This document shows, in pieces, positions 1 through 12,659 of a stretch of DNA of 64,000 bases. Numbering within the stretch: the stretch's first letter is position 1; each line of letters opens with the position of its first letter. The position numbers and the translations under genes were made by a program. The stretch comes from Halichoerus grypus. Taxonomy: Eukaryota; Chordata; Mammalia; Carnivora; Phocidae. The DNA is taken from assembly GCF_964656455.1 (NCBI RefSeq), contig NC_135719.1, forward strand, positions 70,606,283 to 70,670,282, in the 5' to 3' direction. The notes beneath the pieces are model-generated. The model was not told the origin of the DNA. It did no database searches and saw only the letters and a list, made by a program, of their open reading frames with translations.

Positions 1-50
1 TGACCTGAGCCGAAGGCAGACGCTTAACGACTGAGCCACCCAGGCGCCCC
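1..50 (-). mobile_element. SINEC (tRNA-Lys) head, cut by window edge
   Basis: Only the 5' head of a minus-strand carnivore SINE is present, ending ACCCAGGCGCCCC. Confidence 0.85.
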
Positions 51-1089
51 ACTTTATAGACCCTTTTAAGCTGCCTTTAAATCCTTCCTCAGGAAGGCAA
101 GGCATAAGCAAATAAAAACTAAGTACCAATGATAAAATCAATAAAACCAGTCTCCTTCTGGTACCTGGGGGCCCTCACCTTCTCTTTGGTTCTCTCGAAG
201 CTACCCCTCCCACGTGGCCCCGTTTCTGCTGGCAGCACTGTCACCCACCCAGGCTCCCAGGACAGAAAATCTGAAGGCCCCACTGACTCAGTTTCTCCCT
301 CTGCATACTCCAGCTACCAAGCCTTGCAGCGTCTCCCTTCCCCAGATCTCAGAAGCTCTCTCTTCTTTTCCCTCCCCACTGTCTCCATCCCATCGAAGAG
401 CTGCATGGTCTGATGGTTTGTTTCTTACTGGAATATACCTGAATACTTTTTCAAAAGAATAACATTTTCTTATTACAAAAGCAATAGACATTTCTTATAG
501 AAAATTTAGAAAATGCAGGCTGACAAAAAGAAGAAAACGAAAACCACCAGTAATTTTATCAATGAGAGGGAACATTTGGGTAAATAGCCTTTTTTCGTTT
601 TGTTGTTCTAAACATATAGCCCTCCCCCCTTTTTTAAAACTCCGCCACAAGGAGCCTCTCAATTTCTCTCTCGGTTTATTTTCTTGGTCATCCTGGTTCT
701 GGGATCCACTGATAGAACCCCCAGGCTCCCCCGCAGTTGGGGGTTAGAAAAGGCAGGCACTCTGAAGGACCCTGTGGGAGAGTCTGGGCCACCCCTCCTC
801 CCCCTCTGCCCCCCAACCTGGCCTTCTGGGTTTAGGGCTATCAGATAGTGCTAACTGACAGCAACCCCTCCCAAGGGGACCTGAAAAGTGCCTTCCCAGG
901 CTGTAGTCTAGCGGTTGGGTGGGGGAAGGGAGTGGTCTTGTGCAATAGAACAAACCACTCCTCATTCAGGGCTATTTGTTTAAGTGGGCAGGGATGAGTT
1001 CGGGAGAAACAACCCAGTTTTGCCAGTGTTTATTTGAACTGTTGGGACCAATAAATTTTATTTTATTATTTTATTATTTTTTTAATTTT
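51..1089. other. Intergenic DNA, nothing recognised
   Basis: Unique sequence downstream of SPINT1. Open frames are short and lack codon bias or known motifs. Confidence 0.6.
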
Positions 1090-1503
1090 TATTTATTTAT
1101 TTATTTATTTTTTAAAGATTTTATCTATTTATCTGAGAGAGACACAGCGAGAGAGGGAACACAAGCAGGGTGTGTGGAGAGGGGAGAAGCAGGCTTCCCA
1201 CAGAACAGGGAGCCCGACGCGGGGCTCAATCCCAGGACCCTGGGATCATGACCCGAGCCAAAGGCAGACGCTCAACGACTGAGCCACCCAGGCGCCCCTT
1301 TTTTTTATTTTTTAAAGATTTTATTTATTTATTTGACACAGAGAGAGAGAGAGCACAAGCAGGGAGAGCGGCAGGCAGAGGGACAGGGAGAAGCAGGCTC
1401 CTGGCTGAGCAGGCAGCCTGACACGGGGCCTCCATCCCAGGACCCTGGGATCATGACCCGAGCCGAAGGCAGATGCCCAACCAACCGAGACACCCAGGCG
1501 CCC
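1090..1503 (-). mobile_element. Two tandem SINEC elements
   Basis: Copies at 1090-1298 and 1299-1503, both minus. They share flanking duplications: GGGACCAATAAATTTTA at 1044 and GGGACCAGTAAATTTTA at 1504, so the second entered at or near the target of the first. Confidence 0.85.
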
Positions 1504-2369
1504 TGGGACCAGTAAATTTTAGAGAAAACTCCCCAATAGGGGAAGACAGGTTGGGTTAGAAGGGATAAGATGATGGGGGTCCCCAAGTTGAATGAATGTC
1601 TGGAGTGGCAGGCTGGCTGGGGCTATGGATGGGTTAGTGCCTGCCCAGCTCAAGGGGACCCAAACTCAGTGCCTGGATTGCTGTAGGAATGTGGGCCCCC
1701 GATTGCCAGTCTCCTAAGTTTTCACAAAAAGCTAGAAAAGTGGATTTTTTTAAAAATGAATTTTCCTGACTCTTTAAATGTTAGTAACTAATTAAAGAAA
1801 TTAAACCGCTGTTTGTGTCAAAGCATGACTGGCTGCCAGCATGCAACTTTTCGACTAGCCTTTACTGCACATCTCATGTACTTTACACACGTAACCCTAA
1901 TTTGCTTGGTGTGGCCTTCTCCCTCTCTCCCTCTCCTGTGTTGCGACCTCTAGTGATAGGGCCTGCTTACCTAGCCACTCCTTCAAGCTCAGTTTGAATT
2001 GCTCCTTCCCCTGCTCAAATCTGTCTTCCCCACCGTATTCACCAACATTGCCTCTACCCGCCAAGCTCCTGGCTTTCCCTCTCAGGGCTTGAGTCCAACT
2101 GAGCAGCTCGTCAGTCCCCAATCAAAACAAGACCCATGATCTTCACTGCCTGGCTTTTACTCACTATGATTTGTTGTGCCTGGAACACCCACACCCACCT
2201 GCTCATCTCTTTTTATAACTCCTCCAATGAAGCCATTTCTCAACCTCCCTCTTAATTTCCATGGCTTGATCAGCCTCTGCTTTACTCAACAGCCATTTGT
2301 TAGACGCCTTGTATCCACAAGCAGGACCTGGCATGGGGGATACTGAGGTAGATAAGACTCCATCCCTGG
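1504..2369. other. Intergenic DNA, no gene seen
   Basis: Unique sequence with a probable ancient MIR-like piece near 2275-2360 (weak). No supported gene. Confidence 0.5.
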
Positions 2370-2486
2370 GGCGCCTGGTGGCTCAGAGGAGCATGTGACT
2401 CTTGATCTCGGGTTCGTGGGTTCGAACCCCGTATTGCATATAGCGATTACTTAAATAAATGAACTTAAGGAAAAAAGAAAAAAAAA
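2370..2486 (+). mobile_element. Short SINEC (SINEC_b-like)
   Basis: tRNA-like head, then GTTCGAACCCC and ATTACTTAAATAAAT tail. Flanks AGACTCCATCCC and AGACCCCATCCC look like a target duplication. Confidence 0.8.
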
Positions 2487-3870
2487 AGACCCCATCCCCA
2501 GCCCTGCCCGCGGAGCCTCCTCCAGGTGAGGGCAGACATACACTACCATGGGCCATGTGCGTTTAGCAGAGCTGTATGCAGCGTGGGGGAGTGGAGAGGG
2601 CACCGAGGGGCTTTGGCTGGAGAAACAGCAAATGCTTTTTGAGCTTCATCAAGAGGTAAGTAGAGGCTTTCCAGGGCAAAGAGGCATTTGAGGTAGAGGT
2701 AACAGCCCGTGCAAATGAATGTAGGTGTGAAAATTCTGAGAAAGGCTGTCATTGGGTGGGGATGGAAAAGAGGATGCCTGGGAGTCACAGAAACAAGCGG
2801 TTTGGGAACCAGACTGTTTTCTGACAGTATTTGCATTCCTTTTGCCTGCACTCCACAGGGTAAGTTCTAGAAGAGCAGAGGCTGCGTCTCAGCTTTCATG
2901 GCTCCACACCTGCTACCTGCCTGGGACTAGTACTTTCGCTCAAACCCTTGCCACGAAACACAGCGCCTGGTAGTCGTGAGAGTGCCCCCTAGCGGCCCCT
3001 GTGCGATCCTTCTCTCCGTTGTCCTAGCCGACCCGGCGGAGCCCTCCCTGCATCCCCTATATTTCTGGGGGTGGCACTTTGCCTGGCATCGTCTCACCTC
3101 ATCTCCACCCCTCCCTAAGAGGAGGCTGTTCCTTTCTGTCCAACAAACACCTATTAAGCATTTATTTTGCGTTGATCACTGTTGTAGGCATTGGGATACA
3201 CAATTTCATGAATCATTCATCACCTCAGCCTTGGAGGTGCTTCAGAGATCCAAGGGATAATGGGAGTTGTCCCCAGTGCTAGGGGCACTAGAGGAACTGA
3301 ATCCATTTTGAGCCTTGAGGGATGGATGAATGGCTGGCAGAGCAGGAAGCCAAAATGCGGTGTCCTATGAAATGGGGGCAGCCAGAGTAACGAGGCTTGT
3401 CACTGCCATCTATCCACTACCATTTACTAAGGTCATGGAGGTATGTGGGGTGACAGAGACCCAGAGACGACAAAGATACCATCTGTTGTCTCCAGAGTTC
3501 ACAACCCAGAGGGAAGACAGATAAGGAGACAGGAGAAGGGGGCACTCTGTGCTCAGGGTTCTGTTAGCAAGACACCAGGGCATCTCCCACCTGAGTGTAC
3601 GTGGGAGAAATTGGGGAAGAACAATCAGGCCGAAAGATGAGAAAGGAGGATGTGGTCCATGCTGAGTGCAACAGTTATAAAAACACAGTAGTGTGAGAGT
3701 TAGCCATCGAAAGGAGGCCCATCCTGGGGTGCTAGAAAGGTTCTGCTTCTTGATCTGGGTGCTTGCCTCCTGGAGTGTGTGTGGTTATGGAAATTTATGG
3801 AGCTGTACACTTCCAGGAGTCAAATATGTACTTTCACCTTCAATCATTTGTAGCCCCCAAACTCTCACAT
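2487..3870. other. Intergenic DNA, no gene seen
   Basis: Unique sequence without recognised coding or RNA features. Confidence 0.5.
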
Positions 3871-4069
3871 CTTTTTTTTTTTTTTAAGATTTATTTATTT
3901 GAGAGAGAACATGGGCAGGAGGGGCAGAGGGAGAGTAAAAGAGAAACCCAAGTAGACTCCACGCCGAGCTTGGAGCCTGACACGGGGCTCAATCCCACGA
4001 CCCTGAGATCAGGACTCAAGCTGAAATGAAGAGCCGGATGCCCAAGTCAATGTGCCACCCAGGTGACCC
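3871..4069 (-). mobile_element. SINEC, diverged
   Basis: Poly(T) start, GATTTATTTATTTGAGAGAG body, ends CACCCAGGTGACCC. Confidence 0.8.
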
Positions 4070-4934
4070 TCTGTTATTTTTCTGTATAGCAATTATTGCA
4101 ATCTAAAAGTATCTCTTTGTTAAGACTAGGAGCCATGTTAGGATTTGAACCCGGTCCTCCAGTATCAGCTCTAGGACCCTGGGAACTCAGCTTTGCTGAG
4201 TCAGCTTCCTGGAAAATGGGGGATAATAGTACCTTCATCACAGGGCTGTGTGCCGAGGTAAGAACCTGAGATACATAAAGCCCTTACGCATGCTTCCTGC
4301 ATGCTTATCTTGACAATATCAGATTGGCGGTGTAGGGCACATAGCTCCTCAATATATAATTTGTTGAGATGAATGAAAGGATGGCTTTTTTTGACACCAA
4401 ACAAAAAGTGGCTGAAACAGATGGAGGGGTGTGGGCTGGAGTACCTCAACTAAAGGCCCCTGGGCAGGAGCTCAGAGCCTGGGGAGTAGCAACACTCCTG
4501 TGAAAAAGCCAAAGCTTCTGGGGGTGGGCAGGGGAGACAGCGGTGACCTGGGCCCCCACACCAAAAGGAGTGGAGATAAGAACCAGAGTTCAAAGCCATG
4601 CTCCCCCCCTGCCCTTGAGTTCTCCACTACATGCTGCAGTCAGGAGCTGCCCCAGCGACCGAGCAGACCTGTTGACAAGGCTCACACCAGGAAGAAATCA
4701 TGCTACGCGGCAGCATGGCAGCCTCCTGGGCCCCCTTCTTCCGTGGCCCTCTCACCCCTCCCCTCTGGTGGTCAAACTTGGCAATTCTCTCCACCCTCAG
4801 GGGCTGGGGCAGTTTCGGGAAGGGTGGGAAAACCTGCTGAACAGGGTGGCCGAAGCCCAAACCGGTTGTACAGGGCAGTCCTATCCCCCCCAGCAGCCCT
4901 GTCCCTCTCCTGCCCCAGACAGCAGAGGCAGCAG

Positions 4935-5607
4935 CCTCACAGAACCAATCATTTTATTACACTGGGGGTGGACTGGGGCCCGGGGAAGGCAGGGGAACAG
5001 GGGGGGTGTGATGCCTGAGCGCCCTGGGGCGTGTGGGGACGATCCTGCACACCAGGCCAGGCCAGGCATTCTTGGGGGAAGGGAAGAGGCAGCCTCTTTC
5101 CACTCCTCTTACCCATCCCCATGGCATTAAATAAACAAAAAGCAACTCTATACAGCACAAAATATACAGGGACGTCCTTCCCCCCAGCCCTGGACTGTGC
5201 AGGGTGGGAGGGCCAGCTCTGAAGGGCACGGCCAGGGGGCCTCCAGCTTCTGACATTGCCCCAGGCCCCTTCCCAACGCCACAGGGTGGGGACAGGCAGC
5301 TTTGAACAAGAAACAAAACTTCAACTTCTTCTGAAATCCTAGGCAGACAGGTCCATCTGTGTGTGGGACTCTGGGCTCAAAGGTCTTCCGCTCCTCCCAG
5401 ACCCTGGAGCTTTGTCAGGAATGAGAGGCCTAAGCTTAGCTAAGACATCTCCCAGAGGGGCCGGAGCCCTGCCTCGGAAGCAGAGTGGGCCTGGGAAACA
5501 GCCTGGAGGAGCCTGGTCCCAAAGTCTTCCCCAGCCCAGGCTTCCATCTTGGCAAGGAGGAAGCAGGGTCAGGCAAGAGCCGGAAAGAGCCTGGGCGAAC
5601 CCCCAGC
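4935..5607 (-). other. SPINT1: SPINT1 3' untranslated region
   Basis: From the TGA to just past the polyadenylation signal. It has no repeats and is GC-rich. The overlapping plus-strand open frames here have no homology I recognise. Confidence 0.75.
4953..4958 (-). terminator. SPINT1: SPINT1 polyadenylation signal AATAAA
   Basis: AATAAA on the minus strand (TTTATT on plus), about 650 bp after the stop codon. It is the only canonical signal I found in a suitable place, so cleavage is expected 10-25 bp further on. Confidence 0.75.
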
Positions 5608-5837
5608 TCAGAGGGGCCGGGTCGTGTGGTTATAGACCAGGTGCTCCGTGTCCTCTGTGGTGGAGACCGTGGAGCTGGCAGGGGTAGGGGGTTGGAGGTG
5701 GTCGCTGTGGTGGTGGCGGCGGTGACGGTGTCTGTGGAAGCCCTTCCTCTGGTTCTTGAAGAAGCAGTAACCCAACAGGGCTATCACCACCACGATGCAG
5801 ATGACCAGGAGTACTGCAATGGCCACCTCCACGGAGC
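5608..5837 (-). CDS. SPINT1: SPINT1 exon 11 coding part: membrane span and cytoplasmic tail
   Basis: Encodes the hydrophobic span [20 protein letters not shown], then [10 protein letters not shown] and a tail rich in Arg and His ([13 protein letters not shown]), ending [20 protein letters not shown] plus a final Leu. Stop TGA is at 5610-5608. The tail is several residues longer than the human one in the His/Arg segment. Confidence 0.96.
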
Positions 5838-8800
5838 CTGGGGGAAGAAGGGGCGTAATGGAGGAGAGCTCCCAGGGCCCGCTCAGCTCTGATGCCCACC
5901 CCCACTCTGCGCAGAAGGGACCAAGTCAAATGGATGCCAGGTGTGGAATGACCTCCAGCGTATGAGCAGCTGGGCTCCGTCAGGAGCTCAAGGAAAGGCC
6001 CGGGACTCTGACGGCAAACACATGACACGCACTTCACTGTGCTTCCCTCCTCTGCCTGTGGCAGGTATCACCACTGGCTGTGGGCACTCTGTCCCTTTAG
6101 CCAACCTCAGGATCCTTCTCAACAGTTTTCGGCAGTCACCACCAATCATGTGGAGCTGATCCTTGAGAGGATACCTACTCGTCTGTGAGAGGGCAGACCA
6201 GGGCTCACCTATGTTAGGAATGGGGCTTTCCCGGCGCAGACCAAAAACATCCTTCTCTACAAGATGAGGAGAGAAACAAGTCAATACTCAAGGCTCTGAG
6301 ACTCAACTGCTCCTCAGTGCCCCCAGACCACCCACTGCCCCCCTCCGCCACCCCCATTCCAGGGACTCTGATGATGAACTGGAGCCAGCCCAGGCCTTGG
6401 GACAGAGCAGAGTGCTCTAGCTAAGCCCTTCCCCTCCCCGTCTTCTGGGCCCCAGTGCCCAGCTCACTGGAGATGCCACGACAGGACGCAAGACACTGCT
6501 GCTCCTCCTCGAAGTTGTTCTTGTTGCCGTAACAACCGCCGTAGGTAAAGCGGGCGCAGCGCTCGCTGAAGGGGTTGTAGTACCAGCGTGGGATGTTCTC
6601 CAGGCAGAGCCCTGTGTCTGGCAGGTCCACACAGTGCCCTGGGGGGTAGGGGCAGGCCAAGGGGTGAGTGAGTCCATGGGGGGCCTCCCTGCCACCACCT
6701 ACCAGGCTCCACATTGGAGGGTGCTGCTTGCCACGTCCTGCCCCGCCTCATGCTGAGACTCAGTGAGGGCCTCAGGGGGCCCCAGGAACAGCCCCAGCTG
6801 GCCCTTCCGCACTTCTGCCAGAAGCAAGGAAGACAGATCCTGGACAACGATTTTAGGCACAGAAATACCCTACCTTGACTCACATAACTATTTTTTTTTT
6901 TTCCACTTTTCTTTCAGCTTTTCCGATTGTGTCAAGGTCTCGGTTTTCTCTCCAGCACTGGACGGTCTAGCTTTTAACAAAGAAGGCTCAGGGTCTGAGC
7001 CCTGGCAGGCAACAATGTCCAGCTAAAATCTATTAACATTGTTTTATTATAGTTATTTCAATAGTTCATCTCGATTTGTAGCATGTAACAGTGGCTTGCC
7101 ATTTATGCTAGTGATATGACATTTCCTTTAATACATTAAGTTTAAAAAGTACTTGATTTTGGGGCGCCTGGGTGGCTCAGTCAGTTAAGCGTCTGCCTTG
7201 GGCTCAGGTCATGATTCCGGGGTCCTGGGATCGAGTCGTGTCAGGCTCCCTGCTCAGTGGGGAGTCTGCTCCCTCTATCCCTCCCCTGTTTGTGATCTCT
7301 CACACTCTCTCTCAAATAAATAAATAAAATATTAAAAAAAAAAAGGCACTTGACTTAGGGGCGCCTGGGCGGCTCAGTTGGTTAGGCATCTGCCTTCGGC
7401 TCAGGTCATGATCCCAGGGTCCTGGGATCGAGTCCCACATCGGGCTCCCTGCTTGCTCAGTAGGGAGTCTGGTTCTCTCTCTCTTTCACTCTCTCTCTCG
7501 GCCCCTCCCCACGGCTCATTCTCTCTCTCTCTCAAATAAATAAATAAAATCTTAAAAAGAAAAAGTACTTGATTTATAGGAAAAATGGTAAGTAAATAAA
7601 ATCTCAGGGATATGCAGGCATGGTTAAATCTCCGAAGGTGTTCAGAGGAGGACCCATGCTTGGGAGACACCAGGCGCCCACCAGCTTTCTACCTGCACCT
7701 GGTGCACCCAGCAGGCCCCTCGGGCGCCCTGCCGGCCTCTGTCCCGACCCAGGGGACCCGGGGAGGAGCTCACCTTTGTCACTGCGGAAGTGGATGTTCT
7801 GGAGCTCCTCGAAGCCGCTGCTGTCTGCAAAGATGGAAGGTCAGAGGCGCGGCCCCGGAGGGCCCCCCGCGGCCCAGCGACCCTGCCTGCCCCAGCCTCA
7901 CATTTCTCACAGGCGGCCTCGTCAGAGGCATCGGGGCAGTCGGCCGTGTCGTCACACTCCAGGAAGCTGTCGATGCAACAGCCGTTGCGGCAGCGGAACT
8001 CGGTGGGGTGACAGGTGCCAGAGCACACTGGGTGGGGCGGGACGGCGTTAAGGGTGAGGTCAGGCTTGCACATGGGTCACCGAGTACCAAGAGTCCATCA
8101 TCTACCCGGCCTCCTCTACCCCAACACGGCATTATGACATGTCCTCTGCTCCCCTCCAGTGCCCCCGCTCCCCACAAACCCCCCTACACACAAACTGGGC
8201 AGATCCTGATAAGGTGCTGGGCCACAAGGGGTGGGGCACTTGTGGTCCTTCCACATCCTACGAGGGCAGGCATGGCTGGGCAAAGGCAGCTGGGGCAGAG
8301 ACAAAGACATGACCCAGCAGGGGTGAGGGGAACAGGGAAAGGAGCAGAGCTCACCTGGACTGTGCCTGTCCAGTGAGGGGCCTGGGAGAGAGAAAGCAGA
8401 TGAGTGAGAGGAGTTGGGGCCAGGTCCCAGCAGGGACGAGCTGACAGGGGTGCCTGGGAATGGAGGACTCCCCCTGCCCACTGCCCTGACCGGCAGAGGG
8501 ACCATCCACCCTGGGGGAAAGACACCTGAGTCCCAAAGCTGCCTCGTAAAGGCCCACCTTGCACATCCCGGCAGGCTAGCTTGCACTCCTCTTCCCGAAG
8601 ATAGTTGTTCTTATTGCCCAAGCAACCTCCGTAAACGAAACTCTTGCAAATCCGTTCTTTGGGGTCGTAGTACCAGCGAGGGAAGGAACCGCGGCAGCGG
8701 CCCACCTTGCTGGACGCAAGGCAATATTCTGGGGGGAGGAAAGCTTGTGAGGGGCCCCTATGGGGCCCCATCAACAGAGGGGGTTGGCTCCAGGTACTTC

Positions 8801-11800
8801 CTCCCCACCCGCTCCCTCACCTTCTGTCTGCTTGGGGGACAGCACAGTAACTGTGACGTTGGTCATGCTCTCTGGCTGGTCGGGGTCAGCCGCTGTCAGC
8901 TGGAACAGGTAGGTGCCTTCCTTGAGTCCCCACAGCTTCACCTGGTCCGGATCATTCTTCTACACACAGGAGGAGCCATCAGGCTGGGACCCCCGATGCC
9001 CTGCGGCTGCCCGAGCTCCTCCCAGCCACACAGCCACCCCATATGGAGGGCAGAGGGACTTGGTAGTAAATGGATCCCCAGCTTCTATCCACCCCACCCA
9101 TCTGGAACCTCAGGTTGGCCTGTGGCCCTGGAAAGGGGGCCCTAGAGAGCTGAGGTGGGGGTCAGAGAGCCAGCCCAGTGTCTCACCTCTACTCTGACAT
9201 CCGCGTCACCTTGCAGTAGGTACCAATCTGCGTTCTCCACATCCTTCAGCACCAGGGGTTCCTGGGGCTGTACCTTCAAGTCTATGCCTGCCCACGCCTT
9301 GGGAATCCGGGACCCTGAGGGGTAAGTTAAGGTCAGGTCAACTCTCACTGAATGGACCAGAGCTCTCTTGAAGTGGGGGAGCAACATGGGCCACATGGGA
9401 GAGGGAGAAGCAGGCTCCCCACTGAGCAGGGAACCCAACTCGGGACTTGATCCCAGGACCCTGGAATCATGACCTGAGCTGAAGACAGATGCTTGACCGA
9501 CTGAGCCACCCAGGTGCCCCTGAAGGCATTTTTAATGTAAAACCTGCTTTTGGAAGCAAAATACGGAACAGCATGTGCCATTTGATCCCAATTAAGGAAA
9601 AAATATACATGGGAAAGGAGCTTATTCCTATTTTCTATAATAAGCAGGTACCTGTGCTAATTGCTTTAAAAAGTTAAAGTAACAGTATTTTTGAAAAGCC
9701 AAACAAGTAAATATGTAATTAACACTATTACCCCTCATTCTGCTGGTCTGGATTGCTGCTGAGAAGCCCAGCCTGGTAGAGGTCTGAAGCACAGAGTCCC
9801 TGGGCAGCAACGTGGCAAGCCTTGGTGTCCCAGAGTATATAGTCGCAGGAGGAGGGTGCCTGCCTCCCCTTACAAGGGGTCTCCAGGGAATCACACCCTC
9901 CCTCAGCCTGACAATGTCTGTGCCCGAGGCTTCCACCAGTCTCAAGTTAGGGGCTGGGGAGAAACAAGTCCCAAGCACGATTCCTGCCTGTAGTGGGATG
10001 AATGGTGGGACCCAAAACATATGCCTTTGTCTAATTCCAGAACTTGTGAATGTGACCTTATCTGGAAAAAGGGTCTTAGCAGAAGTAACTAAGTTAGGCA
10101 TCTCCATATGAGATCATTCGGGATTAGCTGGGTAGGTCGATGCAATGACACATGTCTTTATAAAAGACAGAAGAGGAGAAAACAAAATGAAGGGAAGCCG
10201 GGTCAAGAGGGAGGCAGAGCCCGGAGTGATGCAGCCGCGAGCCAAGGAAGGCCTGGAGCCGCCAGGAGCTGGAAAAGGCCAGGAAGGATCCTCTCCCGCT
10301 CTTCAGAGAGACTGCAGCCCTGCCAACACCTGGATTTTGGACTTCTGGCCTCCCGAACTGTAAAACAATAAATTTCTGTTGTTTGAAGTCACCCAGTTCA
10401 TAGTACTTTGTTTCACCAGCCACAGGAATTGATACACTGCCTCTGAGGGGACTCCAGTCCAGTTGGGCAGATGAGACTGAGCACCAGGAAGCAACATGGG
10501 AGAAAAGACCCACCAAGATGAAGCAATGTGTGGTGCGGGTCCAAGACAAGGAAGTGGCCATGCCACAGCAAGTTAGAGGAAGGAGGGAAGGCTTTCTGGA
10601 GAAGGGAGAAAGGATTTTTAAAATTCTTTTGTTTTGGCTTTTTTTGGGGTTTGCTTATGGGGAAGAATGTGCTGTGCTATTGGTAACAGCAGAAAAGGTG
10701 AGCAAAAGCAAGGAGGTGGGACTTTGCAAGGTGGGTCTGGCGGACATGAAAGAGGCCAGCGGGGTGAGACATGCCTCAAAAGGCCGTCAATGCAGAGCCA
10801 GAGCATGCGGACACAGCAAAGTGACATTCAAGTATTTCACAACTGGGCTACAGGAAGGGGCCATGAGTAGTGGTACAGAGTTCTGGAGGCCACAGATGCA
10901 TCGGACACTGACCTCCTAGATGCATGAGCGAGGTCCAGGAGTCTGAAGGGTTAGGGAGCCCTCTGTCCTGAATTACATTTTTTTTTTTTTTTTTTTTAAG
11001 ATTTTATGTATTTATTTGTCAGAGAGAGAGAGCACAAGCAGGGGGATCTGCAGGCAGAGGGAGAAGAAGACTCCCGGCTGAGCAGGGAGCCTGATGTGGG
11101 ACTTGATCCCAGGACTCCGGGATCGTGACCTGAGCCGAAGGCAGATGCCCAACTGACTGAGCCCCCCAGGCGTCCCTATCCTGAATTACTTCTACGGAGC
11201 GAGGAGGCCAGTGAGTGGACCAGCGCAGCAGTCCAGGGCACACTCGAAGGGAGTAGTTGGAATTAGAGGGATAGCTAAGGGAATGGAAAGGAGGATGTGA
11301 GAATGCTAGACAGACACTTCAGGCTTCCGTGTTTGACAGGCACTGAGAAGTGGGAAGGAAGGGTCAGGGTGCAGACAGAAAGGAAACCCAATCTAGAGGG
11401 AATCTGTGGGTTCAATCAGAGAAGTTGAACTTGAGGGAGGGAAGACCATTGAGAGAAGTGACCAGCAGGCAGCGGAAGTGCAAATGGGAGCGCCTGAGAG
11501 GCCAGAGTTGGAGAAAGATATGCAGTTGGGTTTATTAACAAAGCTGCCAAGAGTTTAATGTATGCTGGCCACCATACATCATCTATCCGCATCATCTGCA
11601 GTAGGAGTTGACAAACTATGGCCTGCAGGCCACATCTGGCCCACCACCTGTTACACTTTTAAATGGTTGAAAAAAATCAAAAGAATAGTATTTTGTGACA
11701 TGGGGAAAGCACCTAAGATTCAAATTCGTGTCCATGAGTTGGAATATGGCTTCACCTATTCGGTTACATATTGTCAATGGCTGCTTTCGCGTTATAAGAG

Positions 11801-12627
11801 AGCGGAGTGGCTGGAACAGAGATTGTATGGGCCACAAAGCGTAAAATATTTCCTATTTGAACCTTTACAGAAAATTTGCTGACCCCTGATCTATGTTACC
11901 TACCTTCCTAACCATCCTGCCACAACTGCATTCTTGCCCCTTTCCAGATCAGAAAATTGACACCAGAGAGGTTCAATGACTTGCCCAGGGTCACTCAGTT
12001 TTTGACCAGCAGAACTGGGATCTGAACCCTGGTCTATCTGACTTCATAGCTCTTTCTAAAACACCGTGCTGCTGGTCACCCATTTACTTAGAAATGTGAT
12101 TTTGATTGCTTTTTATAATTTCAGGGTTGTTTTTAACTTAGGTAGTACATATATAGGATAAAAAATTCAAAAAGTACAAAAGAGGGGCACCTGGGTGGCT
12201 CAGTCAGTTAAGCATCTGTCTTTGGCTCAGGTCATGATCTCAGGGTCCTGGGATCGAGCCCTACATTGGGCTCCCTGCTCAGTGTGGAGTCTGTTTGTCC
12301 CTCTGCTCCTCCCCTCCTGCTCATGCTCTCTTTCTCTCTCTCTCAGATAAATAAATAAAATCTTAAAATTAAAAAAAAAAAGTACCAAAGAAAAAAAAAA
12401 GTACTTAAGAGTTGGGGCGCCTGGCTGGCTCAGTCGGTAGAGCATGTGACTCTTGATCTCAGGGTTGTGAGTTTGAGCCCCACGTTGGGTGTAGAGATTA
12501 CTTAAAAAGTAAAATCTTACCCTCAAAAAAGTACAAAAGAGTAGTGAGAATTAAATCTTGTCTTTTCTTAACCTTCTCTCCTTAACCTCTCAGGTTCATC
12601 TTGCCCAAGGCATCCATTCTTGCGCGC

Positions 12628-12659
<32 letters not shown>

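Noticed and set aside
1082..1110. (TTTA)n runs throughout the window as independent microsatellites
   Set aside because: Most are the A/T-rich tails of SINEs.
4431..5130. Two overlapping 195-codon plus-strand frames at the SPINT1 3' end
   Set aside because: Different frames over the same GC-rich DNA, no codon bias or homology recognised.
7612..8376. 254-codon plus-strand frame antisense to SPINT1 exons 7-8
   Set aside because: Shadow of the true minus-strand exons.
8414..9145. 243-codon plus-strand frame antisense to SPINT1 exons 4-5
   Set aside because: Shadow of coding exons on the other strand; no recognisable protein.
12415..12490. tRNA-like sequences with A and B boxes, here and in other SINE heads
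   Set aside because: They are heads of tRNA-Lys-derived SINEs with SINE bodies and tails, not tRNA genes.
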